Source: Candidula unifasciata (lineage: Eukaryota; Mollusca; Gastropoda; Stylommatophora; Geomitridae). From it: a stretch of 64,000 bases of DNA. Below, one piece after another: positions 22,055 through 47,665 of this stretch; position 1 is the first letter of the stretch, and each line of letters opens with the position of its first letter. The notes under the pieces are model-generated. The model saw only the letters and a list, made by a program, of their open reading frames with translations, made no database searches and was not told the origin of the DNA. Position numbers and translations under genes: made by a program. The stretch is from NCBI GenBank assembly GCA_905116865.2, contig CAJHNH020006667.1, positions 12,501-76,500 of the forward strand. Direction: 5' to 3'.

Positions 22055-22685
22055 TCAATTGTAGGACAGTAAAGGACCCTGTTTCTTGGCATGCTCGTCT
22101 TTAACCACACAGGATGGTATGTTACATCTGGCTGATGTAGACATAAGGAAGCAATAATTATAACTTCTCTGGAGGCTGAACAGGGTATCTGGGATCTGCC
22201 TTGTTGGTCTGCCTTTCAGTAGCAGCTCAGAGACATCAAGTGGATCGATCAGTCGATCAGCCATAAGGTAAAGTCTGTCTATCTTAGTCTTAATCAAGAC
22301 TTATCTGTTTCCCTCCCCCTTTTCAGGCTTCTACTTAAAGGTGTGACCATCCCTGCAGCTTCAGTAGTCACATCCCTGATGGTAAACTAACAGAGCAAAT
22401 ACCAGTTACACCTGTTCAACCTCAAATTAATATCATACAATTAGAGTACTCATAATAGCTGCATCAAGTTCTACCATCTAATTTACAGACCTGTACAGAT
22501 AAGGGCTACAAATGAGTAAAGTATAGTAGGTACATACAGACAGAAAAGGGATGAAGTTCTTAAAGACATGGATACAATAACAACTAAATATCATACATAT
22601 AAAGATGGTTATTTTGGCAATGTAATAATATGAGGCATAGAGGTATATTACTGCTAATACTGGCAGACACAATCCAGGGGACAAG
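22055..22685. other. No gene seen
   Basis: Starts with a scrap of SINE family C (GTAAAGGACCCTG at 22068); the rest is AT-rich unique-looking sequence. Confidence 0.5.
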
Positions 22686-22689
22686 ATAC

Positions 22690-22910
22690 AAAAAATACAC
22701 CCCATAGTGACATTTATTGAGTTGTGGAACTCCAGAAAAACATTTACTCACAGCAAAGATGTGGTTTTTGAGGAGAATACAAAGAATGTCATGGAATGAC
22801 ATAAAAACAAATAAAGCTGTCCTCCTCAAGACATATGAAAACAGTAAACAGATCAGAAAAATTAGACATGAAAGGTCTTTGTTTTCTGAACATGTTAAAT
22901 AAAGGAATAG
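22690..22910 (+). pseudogene. LINE ORF2 C-terminal fragment
   Basis: Reads TAKMWFLRRIQRMSWNDIKT, NKAVLL, then IRKIRHERSLFSEHVK. This matches the AEMWFYRRMxRISW...IRKRxLxFFGHV block of LINE RTs; the motif core FGH has become SEH. Confidence 0.7.
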
Positions 22911-22914
22911 ATTC

Positions 22915-23560
22915 CACTGGACAGAAAGTTTGTCGGTTTGCCTGCTTTTCTATCCTTTCTGAGTGATAGTCTCCCAAGTGAACTGTATGTGTGTGGTTCT
23001 GATTTGAAGATTGTCATTTGTTCATTCTAAAATGTATCATAGTCGACAGATTAGATCTATGTAAACCCATAAACAAACAATCCGATTAAACACAAGTTTC
23101 TGGTGTGAACCCAACACGGACATTTTTTACTCTTTTTACCAACATGCCGATATCTGTGAAACAGGGAACTCTGCCGGATACTGTTCCTTTAGCTGGAGAT
23201 CTTTTATCCAGATTGGTCGACATGCGGTGCAGAGGCAAGTGCAGAGAACTGTAGCTGTCTTGACTTGATCTGAGGACAACACTTATTTCCCCTGAATTAG
23301 AATCTTTCTCTTCTGCTTCTGTATTACCTTCTTGATTAGGAGATGGCATCATGTGATTGATGTACTTACTGTGTTGTCCAATGAGATGCGTGCAAAAGAT
23401 AAGACCATATGTGTTACTAAAAATAAGTTCCCTGATTTCTTTACCAAACATAAATGTCAACATTCTTACTTAAATACCCTGAATTCTTTTCCTAAATTGT
23501 CCCGCACATGAAGTAAACAACCCTTTTCCACACCTCTCAAGTGTACTGGGCATATAGGTA
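22915..23560. other. No gene seen
   Basis: A 125-codon open frame on the minus strand (23463-23086) has no recognised domain, no splice context and average composition. I do not call it a gene. Confidence 0.4.
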
Positions 23561-23564
23561 GGTT

Positions 23565-23830
23565 TAGTAAAGGACTCTTTCCACACCTTTCAGGCGTACT
23601 GGGCATATAGGGCTAGACCTATACTTTATAGACCAATCGCAGATTGTTGGTGATGTACCCAGCATCATGTGAGCTGCCTTTACTTTCCAGGACGTTGGCC
23701 AGTACCTATTTAAGGCTGTGTCAACATGGCAGCCAATGTCATTTTTGAAAAAAGTCTGGCTCAAGAGCTCAGAGCACGACCTTCCAATCCATGGGCAAGT
23801 GTCTAGCTGCTACATCACAGCGGCTTTGAT
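23565..23830 (-). repeat. SINE family C copy (minus)
   Basis: GTAAAGGACTCTTTCC, GGGCTAGACCTATACTTTAT, GACCAATCGCAG, CTGCCTTTACTTTCCAGGAC and a tRNA-like head at 23790-23830 (CTAGCTGCTACATCACAGCGG). Nearly full length. The fragment at 23530-23560 repeats its first bases. Confidence 0.8.
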
Positions 23831-24149
23831 TAGATTAGTTTTGATAATGAATTTTCTTATTTCAGACCATCAATTTTAAAAAAAAGCCTCCATTATTAAA
23901 ACAAATGTGAAAATTATTATATTCTTCTATTAATTGTTATTGATTTTTTTCATTACAGATGTAACCCACATTGTTTTAAACATACATATATTGATGCAGG
24001 CACTTGTCTGTGCACATACCTAAGTCCTGTGTTCTGAAATACTATCTGATTCAGTCATTTGGAAAATCTGCATTTGTTTCACAATTTTACAGTGCAAGAT
24101 GTCTTTATCTATTGAGTGATAAAATGGTTTCTTCCATCTTCAGCTTTTC

Positions 24150-24445
24150 ATCTCCCATGGTGGTTCTGGGGCTCCATTTATGAAGAAAAAAAAAAATAGA
24201 CCCACTGTCTGCTTAAACAGCATGTCATAAAAGGTGACTAATTAGGGGGTGTTTCCTTTGAAGTCTGAGTGCATCTGCCAGAGAGATGAGGAACCAATAG
24301 TCTGTATACGAAAAAGCCAGATCTATAAAATGGAGGTGCAAACAAAATTCAAGTCCAAGACCAAGATCAAAGTTCAGAAGTGGATGAATAACCAGAACTT
24401 TCCACTGGAGTTTACAGCCAGGGGATGCTAAGCAATGGAGGCGAG
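24150..24445 (+). repeat. SINE-like family B copy
   Basis: GGTTCTGGGGCTCCATTT, GTGACTAATTAGGGGGTGTT, TGCATCTGCCAGAGAGATGA, ACCAGAACTTTCCACTGGAG. Best reference copy 58445-58735. No clear tRNA head; the family ends in a GAACGCAAAGAAGAAG-type tail. Confidence 0.8.
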
Positions 24446-24913
24446 ACTATTCATCCTTTACTGCAGCACAAACCCTAAGCCAACTCTAATCTAGCACACT
24501 GTTTAAGACCGACTGGTCTGAAGCTAAAGTTTGTAAAAGAATGAATGAAAAGAGATTTCCTCTTCTACTTAAATTTCTTCCCTCTGTGGAAAATACTCCT
24601 TGTGACCCGGGCACAGTCACCAATAAACTGTGTAAGTAGTCATGCATACACAAATTACCTAGTTAAGGGGTTAATCATAGATCACCTTATATTTATGTGC
24701 TTCTTGTGTTTTATCTATTCTATATAGTTCAACTCTAGATGTCTAAAAGTTGCATTAGTTTAAACTTATAAACACATAATAATAATAACTATAGAATTAG
24801 GAAACACTGAAAAACCAGCCCAGGGAATAGTTTTAAAGATAATGTTGTTTCCATTTTATGAACTGAAAGCAAGAAAATTACAATAACCATTAGTTACAAA
24901 CAATGCTCTTTAA

Positions 24914-25040
24914 CTCGAGTCCCAAGGAACGCATCACATGTTCCTACCTAGAAGCCTGAAGAACGCATGATGCACCGATTTTATTACTTTCTTTACTACC
25001 TCCTGGGCCTGGGATGCTAAATCCCCTGGGACTCAAAGAG
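24914..25040. mobile_element. piggyBac-like MITE flanked by TTAA
   Basis: TTAA at 24910-24913 and 25041-25044. Ends CTCGAGTCCCAAGG and CCTGGGACTCAAAGAG form imperfect inverted repeats. TTAA target use is characteristic of piggyBac; no transposase. Confidence 0.55.
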
Positions 25041-25049
25041 TTAATATGT

Positions 25050-26120
25050 ATCAAATTCTTTCTTCGATTCTGTGACAAATAATTTTAACCTATTTTTTAA
25101 ATACAAATTCTCACTTATAACCGTTATAATGTTTCCAAAGTACTACCCTGTTTTACACAATGGCCCAGTTAGAAACCATGCATTAGGCCCAAAGGTAAAG
25201 GTGTGTGAGATGGCGAAGCAGGACCACCTACACTGATCAACTTAGCATATGATGATTATGTATATTTACTACAACTTATAAAACAACATTCATGCTCAAC
25301 AGAAAACAAAAAATAACATTAAAACAAAGGAAAAAAGTAAAATAAATTATTTTTTAAATTGTATTTATTACAGAACATTAACACTGCTGTAAAAAAAACT
25401 ATACCTAATGTTTTATTTACAATATTCATATAAATTATTGATAATCACAGTTATATTAAAAATAGTAAGGTCATCAATAGTTGACAACATATTACATTAT
25501 ACCCTTGAATATGTGGCGGCCTAGTACTAAATACCAGAGGTCGGAACTCGAGTGGTGCGACCTGGACTCGAATGCGACTTAATTTATGTAATTATTGACT
25601 TGCAACTCAACTTGGGGTTTTATCCAGCAACCCGTGACTCAACTTGTGACTTGTATCTTCGACAACTTGGTAAGACTTCTTCTTCCCAGTCGGCCAGTAT
25701 GGGTTTTGAAGTAATTTATATTGTCTTCATAAAAAACATGACAGAATAAATTATGTTTTGATTTATCACATTAGAGATCTTCCGCATGCATATATAAATA
25801 CACAGACACAGTTCAGTTTTTCACATTACCATTTCCTATATTGTATTTTCACCATTTGCTAATTCTTCCATAAGCATCGTTCTGGCACAACTTACAAATG
25901 ACTTAAAACATGAAGTGACCTGACCTGGGACTCGACTTAGAAGCATTCTTGGTGACTTGAAGCTTGTCTCAGGACCTGATAGCAAGGACTTGGGAATCAA
26001 CCTGGACTTAAAGTGTGATAACTTAGTTCTAGAAAATGTTTATCTTTTGTCCTGAGACTTCTTTGGGTTTAGTGGCAAGTAAAGGAACTGGCCACCCTAG
26101 TCTTTAAGTAAATCTCCATA
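25050..26120. other. No gene seen
   Basis: AT-rich. From 25530 to 26030 a run of ACTTG/GACTTG words (for example TGACTCAACTTGTGACTTG) suggests an old degenerate short-period repeat, but no unit could be fixed. Confidence 0.4.
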
Positions 26121-26124
26121 AAAC

Positions 26125-26330
26125 TTTTTCTTCTTCTTATCGTTCACCAACTGTAAACTCTGGTGGAAAGTTTACCCACTTCCGGATTTTGCACTTCTAT
26201 AAGAACAAGAGTTTGTGTGCACATCTGTTTTACAGATCTGGCTTATTTGTATCCTGACTGTTGATTCCTCGCTGCTCAGGCAGATGCACTTGGAAGGAAA
26301 CATCCCTAATTATTTGTCTTTTACAACATG
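26125..26330 (-). repeat. SINE-like family B copy (minus, partial)
   Basis: TTCTTCTTATCGTTCACCAA, CTGTAAACTCTGGTGGAAAG and GCTCAGGCAGATGCACTTGG are the reverse complement of the family B 3' half, including its GAA tail. Confidence 0.75.
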
Positions 26331-26454
26331 CATATTAGGGCCAGTAGGTATATATCTCCCCCCCCCCCCCCCCCCCCATTTTTGTAACAAAATTAAATCC
26401 TGAGCATCATGCGGGGATCTATAGAAAATATTTTGATTTACATTTAAATAGATC

Positions 26455-26760
26455 GGGAGCTGCAGTAGCACAATGGCTAGACTTCTGCCTACTGATCTAA
26501 AGACTATTGGCTCAAATCACCCTAGGACAGAGTTTTTATAACTGACCTTGACTTCCCGCCTAAACTGGGCCAATGTGATACTAAAAATATTACTCACTGA
26601 GTGCCAAGTGTCGATTTTGGACATATAACCAGATTATAACAGATACAGTTAGTATTGGAACTCTGTGCTGGCTGTTGAAGATGAGGACTGAGCGTGCATG
26701 AGAATGCCCTGAGTGCTGTGATATCAATTGTTGACTGCACTCAGCTCAAGGAGTGTCGAT
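26455..26760 (+). repeat. tRNA-headed SINE with an I/Nimb-like LINE 3' tail
   Basis: Head: TAGCACAATGGCTAGAC (A box) and GGCTCAAATCA (B box) at 26470-26515. Body: TTTTTATAACTGACCTTGAC, similar to family C and to 39495-39620. From about 26640 it matches the LINE 3' end at 9155-9245: AGTATTGGAACTCTGTGCTG, GTTGAAGATGAGGAC, GAGTGCTGTGATATC. Either a SINE sharing the LINE tail or two adjacent fragments. Confidence 0.65.
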
Positions 26761-27235
26761 CAATTAATAAAACATGGATCAAGCATCATATGTCTGAGTC
26801 ACCAGTGGTATGAAAGGGGCCCTTCACGTTTCTACTCAAGTAAATCTCTAAAGAACATATTTGTTAATTTCTGTAGATAGATACCTCACCACCACCTCTC
26901 TCCTTCCCTTTAGTGACAGATTTCCTGAGTTGTTGGTTTGATTCACATGATACAGTTCTCAGAACTGGGAAAAAAGTATGATGCTGACTTCATGCATGTA
27001 CAAAACTGAGATCCTGTATGAACAGACAGCTGCCATTTTGGTATTATAATACAATGCCAATCTGTTTAATTTAAGGAAAAATAGGTGGGGGAGAAGAAAG
27101 AGAAGTAGAATGTGAAGCTGAAAGATGAGGAAAATGAGAAGCAGGAAAAGTAGAGGTTGCTGGAAAAGGCAGAAGTAGATGGAAATTAGAAGACACAGAC
27201 GAATGAAGAAGAGGAGAAATCAAACAGAATGAGTT
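26760..27235. other. No gene seen; purine-rich at 27070-27260
   Basis: 27070-27250 is an imperfect GAA/AGG-rich stretch. Nothing else is recognised. Confidence 0.4.
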
Positions 27236-27239
27236 GAAT

Positions 27240-27640
27240 AAGTTGAAAGAGGAGTTATGAGTTGGATTATCTTCACAGCACTCCTGACACATCCATAGGT
27301 CACGTGGTTAATAGTGCTTTTCCTATGCTAGTTGAAAAAACGTCTTGTGCATCCGGTGTGCCTCTCGTGCTTGGTTGGGCCTCTAATGCCTGACTGTGTC
27401 GATCTTAACTCCCAATTCTCATATTCTTGGCAGTGATATGGACACACTGCTTCCAAAATCCTCAGAATGTCCCATCTCTCAAAGGGCACTGACAATGTCG
27501 GCCTGATCCATAGGCCAGCTGTCTGAAACTTATGCAGAACCTGCCAATCTATCAGCTTTTTCATCGCCAACAACACCTGCATGCCTAGAAAGAATAAGTG
27601 TAGGCAGAGGCGCAGATGGAGCAAAAGGTGGAAGAGGTAG
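27240..27640 (-). pseudogene. LINE RNase H / C-terminal fragment (relative of the 6.3-9.3 kb family)
   Basis: Minus strand: HAGVVGDEKADRLAGSA (RNase H end), QADIVSALER, then (other frame) WDILRILEAVCPYHCQEYEN and finally LWMCQECCEDN, parallel to ECPECCDLGF in the main copy. Diverged and frame-broken. Confidence 0.72.
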
Positions 27641-27659
27641 TGACGACGAGACAGAAGAA

Positions 27660-29215
27660 GAGAGAATAAATGACACTAGAATTCCTTCAGCTTCTGCATG
27701 TTATTACTCTACCTCTGATTAACCTGATTTTACCTGAATGTTTGTGTATGAGGAATTAAAATAATAAACTGGTGGGACAGAAGGAGCAATAACAAACATA
27801 ACAGAATGTCATAATGTATCACAAAAGAAAGCTAGAGGGCTGTCTTTGGGGTAACCAATAAATGTATTACGGGTGATTTATACAGAACAAGTTGAAAAAA
27901 TAAGAATGTTTTTATACTCTCAATACTGTTCTAAAGGAATCAATTGTAGTAAAAATATAAAAATAATCAGTAACACAGTTTGAAACATTTATGAAAGGCT
28001 AGTTAAACTGACGTAAATTTAGTCAATAACATTGATGTAAAAAAACCACACGTGCAATAAACAACATGAAGGCTGTACACTTTAAAGCGAACAACTAAAG
28101 CAGACGGTGACACCAATTGTTTTCTGTTTTAATATACATCACTGTCTCATTTGTTACAATTAAAAAAACAAAAACACATAAATCAAGATAAAACAACTGC
28201 ATAATTAACTTTTATACCCGTTACTACCATTGATAAACTTTTAAATTACCTCTGATTTTAAGAATTCATACATGCCCATCAATTTAAAGCTGAATTTTCG
28301 ATCTTCTTAATTCTTTATCATCAATGTTCCTTTATTTGTCAACTGCAGGTATCTTAATTCCAATTTCTTAATTGTCTATGATACTGTCGCACCTATCCCT
28401 ATAGTGTGCTCAATTTGTATTTTAGGTTGTCTGAATGGCCTCAGATTCTGAATACAATCATTGTCTCTCAGCTAAGCTTCATTAATAAATAGCATAAATA
28501 AACAGCCTTTGCAATCAGTTTGGTTAAATAAGATTCATAATTAAATGCTTTGTATGCGATTAAAATATATCATTGCTCGTACCTTTCCTCCAAAGTGTTT
28601 TCCTAGCTAAATATTAGGAATATCCTGTTTTCAAAGTAAAAAAAAAAAAGCCTAGCAATATGCAAGGAAAGCACTAAATATCAAATCTGCTATCTTCAAG
28701 AAAAATAGAGGGAATATTTGTGCACACAAAAAAAAAAAAAGCCGGATTTCAGAAAATGGATTTAAATTCTTTTTCCCTTATTTTTTATCATCTTTTTTAT
28801 TTGGCTTTATTATTAAAAACAGAAACTGATATAAAATGAATTGAGCAAGCTGCAAATACAGCTAGCTGTCTTTGTATTTGTTAAACATGACTGTGATCTA
28901 GTAAAAGATACATATATATATATACAAATGGCTTCAGCTGAAGACTAAAACATATCTGCACTAATAAATAGTAGCCAAAAGTTGAAGATCCTGAAACTAT
29001 TCAGCTGCAAATGTGAGGAAACAATTACTTTTTTAGATCATTTAAAGCTGTTGATATCTGTCAAATATCCCCCACCTCCCCCAGCTACGAAATAAAAAGT
29101 CTCTCTGTATAAAAAGTTTAGGTGAATAATGAGAAACACCTGCTACAATAGAAAATTTCACTTGGTTGAGAGATCACAGATGGCATTTCTGCTTCTTTAC
29201 TGAACTCTCTCTTCA
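27660..29215. other. No gene seen; AT-rich, downstream of NMNAT
   Basis: AT-rich with A runs and a short (AT)n at 28912-28924. No open frame over 60 codons and no repeat ends recognised. Confidence 0.5.
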
Positions 29216-29224
29216 TCATACTCA

Positions 29225-29495
29225 AGTCCCCATGTGAGTTCTGGGCTCCATTTTGGAGAACAAAGAATATACCGACCCCCCCCCCCCCCCTCCAACACGC
29301 AACTTACTAGGGTTATCTCTTTCAAGTCAGAGTGCATCTGCTTGAGAGCAAGGAAGGAACAGTCTGCACACAAAAAAGTCAAACTGGTCGCATGGATCTG
29401 CAGGCAAAAACCCAAGTTCTGGTTAAAGGCTAGGAGGTGCCGAACAACCAGCATTTTCTGCTGGAGTTTACCACTGGGGAACGCTAAGAGGTAGA
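29225..29495 (+). repeat. SINE-like family B copy with internal C run
   Basis: GAGTTCTGGGCTCCATTTTG, a C run at 29276-29290, AGTCAGAGTGCATCTGCTTG, GGAGTTTACCACTGGGGAAC. The C run sits where other copies have the CCCACTGCC motif. Confidence 0.8.
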
Positions 29496-29814
29496 AGATT
29501 ACACTCAAGCATCACAATGGCTGACTGTTCTTGTGTCTTTTGGTTAGCCGTGTAAGAGTCACACCAAGGAAGAGACTGCAGGGCCTTAAAACAGCATAAT
29601 ATTCTCAAAGGCAGCAGTGGATACACACATCCACTACAGCCAACTTCCACTGTGGAGATGGCACACAGGAAAAGGATAGCTGACTTCTAAGACTGAAGTG
29701 AGCAGTAGAAAACCAAGTGACAAAACTGTGTTTTCTTAGCCAAAGAACAGTTTAAAAAAAAAAAGACAAGAGCAATGAAGCCAAGTCCCTTGATTTAGCT
29801 GCCTATCTTTTACA

Positions 29815-29895
29815 AGAAGTTGTAAACCATCCCCAGCATTTGTTAGATGTTATTAGTTTTACCTGGCATTGTTATATTGGGTAGTTTGCTACTGC
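29815..29895 (+). repeat. SINE family D fragment
   Basis: GTTGTAAACCATCCCCAGC and GTAGTTTGCTACTGCTTCTT align with the family D body at 40120-40200. Confidence 0.5.
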
Positions 29896-29969
29896 TTCTT
29901 ATTGGTTCAATGATTACACAATTCAAAAAAGTAATGCACCAGGATAAACTCTAGCAATCCAAACTTCAT

Positions 29970-30225
29970 ATATCATCGTCATCATGTGCCCTGTTAGTTA
30001 GCTTAGGCTGTCATGTTTCATGATCTCACACGAACATCACAATCACGGATCAGGTCAGTGTTTTTCTTTTGCCACACCTACGTGGCCAAGCCATCCAGGT
30101 ATTTCCTTTTCTGCCTTCCTCTCACTCTCTTTCCATCAATCTTGTCAGTTGTCAGAAAGTTTTCAAGTCCATTTATTCTTATAACAAGTCCAAACAAACT
30201 CCAAAGTCTACATCTAATTGTTTGT
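29970..30225 (-). pseudogene. LINE C-terminal fragment with (ATG)n-type tail
   Basis: Similar to 38125-38410: GCTTAGGCTGTCATGTTTC, GGCCAAGCCATCCAGGTAT. Minus-strand tail is ATGATGACGATGATATAT. It lies just downstream of the NMNAT stop. Confidence 0.65.
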
Positions 30226-30511
30226 TCTCATAAACTTTATATATGCCTAATGACATTTCACAAATTTATGGCAGTATTTTAATCTACATGTTAAATACTG
30301 CGCATGAAACCTACTTTTAAAAGAAAGTTATAAATCACAAAATACTAATATTCAAAATTCAACTAGGATTAGCATTGCTAGTAGTCAGAAAATAAAAACA
30401 AATCTCAGCCAGCATCAACACTGCTAGGCACAATAATTCCCTGATGCCTAAACAACAGAAATAAGCCAACATGCTCCAAGATAATCAAGTTTTCCAAGTA
30501 ATCACAGATGC

Positions 30512-45565
<15,054 letters not shown>

Positions 45566-45864
45566 CTAATCAAGCAAAAAAGTATAAGAATAAACGGTTT
45601 ACTTTTGATGCCTTGCATTTATGAATTGTTGCTTTCTTGCTTCTGTGTGCTGTCTAAACAATGAAGGTTGGTTACAATGTGCCTATTGCTGCTTCTGGGA
45701 ATATTATGTGTTGGCCCTAATCTCTTCTATGGTGCAACTCTCGTGCTACTGTGTAAAAACAATGTAGGCAGTTTTTTTTTAAACAAAATATTCTCCATAG
45801 TAATCAAACCTCAGTACTAAAGGAACATCCCCTAATTCTAAGTCACTGAGTCACACCATATGTC

Positions 45865-46165
45865 AGTAAAGGACGATTTTCCATGCCTTTAGGCGTACTG
45901 GGCACACAGGGCTGGACCTATATTTTTTTAGACCAATTGGTACTTGGTGGGTTATGTGGTCAGCATTTTATTTTCCACCTAGTACTTGGTGGGTTATGTG
46001 GTCAGCATTTTATTTTTCACCTGGTACTCGGTGGGTTATGTGGTCAGCATTTTATTTTCCACCTGGTACTTTTTTAAGGTTGTGTTGACCTTGAAGCTCA
46101 CCCCACGACCTTCAGATCTGCATGTGAGCGCCTAGCCGCTACACTACAGAGGCTCCCGTTTAAAA
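45865..46165 (-). repeat. SINE family C copy (minus) with internal 42-bp triplication
   Basis: GTAAAGGACGATTTTCCATG, GGGCTGGACCTATATTTTT, the triplication 45941-46066, then AAGGTTGTGTTGACC and a tRNA head (CGACCTTCAGATCTGC, GAGCGCCTAGCCGCTACAC). Confidence 0.82.
45941..46066 (+). repeat. 42-bp tandem repeat, three units
   Basis: Units start TACTTGGTGGGTTATGTGG at 45941 and 45983, and TACTCGGTGGGTTATGTGG at 46025. The repeat multiplies a family C body segment. Confidence 0.95.
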
Positions 46166-46640
46166 TAAAAGTCATAATAATAATTCGATAACAAATGTAA
46201 GAAGGTGAGTGAAATTTTTTACAGAGTAAAACCAAGAAGGCTAAGCTGGAAATATATGCTTCAAAAGCCGAGTGTGTTGTCCAAAGGGTGCAAATATTGC
46301 AGCCAGGCTAAAATTAGGGAATAATAAAATTCAATTAGAACCTCAGATGAGCACAGAAGAAAAAAAGAGAGTTAATATGCCAGGTTCTCTGTACCATCAT
46401 GAGACATGATGCCAATATGGGATACCTTTAACTGTTTAAAATGAAAGTAATAATAAATAATTCTATAACAAATGAAATAAGAGTTGAGTGAAGCTTTTAA
46501 CAGGGTAAAACTAGAAAGGCTAAACCAAACAACACATGCCTGAATAAACTGGTTGTGCTGACGAAAAGGTGCAAATATCGCAGCCATGCTTTAAACAGGC
46601 ATAGTACAACTCAGGTCTTTTGATGAATACAGAAAAGGAA
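46155..46640. repeat. Diverged direct repeat pair
   Basis: 46155-46380 and 46438-46640 share ATAACAAATG, GAGTGAAG/GAGTGAAAT, GGGTAAAACTAGAAAGGC / GAGTAAAACCAAGAAGGC, GGTGCAAATATCGCAGCCA. Similar wording occurs at 49330-49415 inside Helitron-like copy 4. Confidence 0.6.
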
Positions 46641-46756
46641 AAATAGTAAGAAGTAGAAGAAGAAAAAGGGGGAGAGGAAGAAGAAGCAAAGAAGGGGGAA
46701 ATGGATGAGGAGAAGAAAAAGAAGAAGATAATGAAGAAGACGAAAATGGCATAATG

Positions 46757-46956
46757 CAGCGGTTCTCAACCTGTGGGTCATGATACTTTTTTGGGGTCGA
46801 AAAATCCTTTCACCGAGGTCGGCTAAGACCCTAGGAAAACACAGATTCATTTAAGTTATGAAGCAGTAACAAAAATAATTGCATGTTTGGGGGTCGCCAC
46901 AGCATGAGAAATTGTATTTAAAAAAATTCGTGGTATTAGGAACGTTGAGAGCACTG
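46757..46956. mobile_element. hAT-type MITE with perfect 8-bp target duplication
   Basis: Left end CAGCGGTTCTCAACCTGTG, right end AACGTTGAGAGCACTG. GCATAATG at 46749-46756 and 46957-46964. Same family as 4586-4857. Interior has no coding. Confidence 0.9.
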
Positions 46957-47023
46957 GCATAATGCTAGAGTGTTAATCATACAGATTATTTCGGACTTCG
47001 TTCCTAACCTAGTATCCAAGTAT

Positions 47024-47125
47024 AGTAAAATCTCGTTAATACAACTTAGGAACACCCAGTTTACATGGACAACATGTTAGTCCCAGCAGGCATGTAATAT
47101 TACAAGGCCCCGGTTTGCATGAATC
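47024..47125. mobile_element. Half of a pogo/Tigger-like MITE
   Basis: AGTAAAATCTCGTTAATAC resembles the AAAACCTCGTTAACACG end at 50559. The partner end is not found. Confidence 0.4.
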
Positions 47126-47269
47126 TTTAAAAATGAACTATTTCTATATCCATTGGAATAGTTAAGTACTAAAGAGTTAAAAAATAAATACGTTATAGTT
47201 AAAAAAAAAAATCAATAAACCGAGTATGGGGTTGCATGTCTGCTGAAGGTCAAAAAAGAGAGGGAGAAC

Positions 47270-47490
47270 AAAATCACATGCCAGCACGCGCTCTGTGAGG
47301 GTGTGGTGCCCGTACGTGCTGTAAAATGTTGACTAAGCCAAATTCTGTTATAGCTAGAGCCTCGACACTGACCTTCCGGACCAGCCATTCTTTATCAGGG
47401 GAAGGGGTTCGCAGGATGTCGCGACTCCTGGAAGGGTTCAGGGAAAGGCGGAAATGGGCCGCGTCCAAGCTGAATGTAAGAACAGGTCTA
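47270..47490. other. CpG-richer block, unidentified
   Basis: About 200 bp with many CpG (GCACGCGC, GTCGCGAC, GGGCCGCGTCC) in an AT-rich setting. A 64-codon minus-strand frame (47468-47274) has no recognised domain. Confidence 0.35.
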
Positions 47491-47583
47491 AAAGCCTAGG
47501 AAGTTCTTCACTAGTTTAAGAAGACATATATTAAAACATTGTTTTTGGTGAGTGGATGGATGGACGAGAGGAAAAGGAGGAAA

Positions 47584-47584
<1 letters not shown>

Positions 47585-47658
<74 letters not shown>

Positions 47659-47665
47659 AACAGAG
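47585..47665 (+). repeat. (AG)n microsatellite
   Basis: About 80 bp of GA repeat with GACAGA interruptions. Confidence 0.95.

Noticed and set aside
23086..23463. 125-codon minus-strand open frame as a gene
   Set aside because: No domain, splice context or repeat match; such lengths are expected by chance in 64 kb.
47270..47490. CpG island promoter of NMNAT
   Set aside because: It lies about 1.7 kb upstream of an internal exon, is only about 200 bp long and shows no promoter elements; invertebrate CpG islands are not reliable promoter marks.
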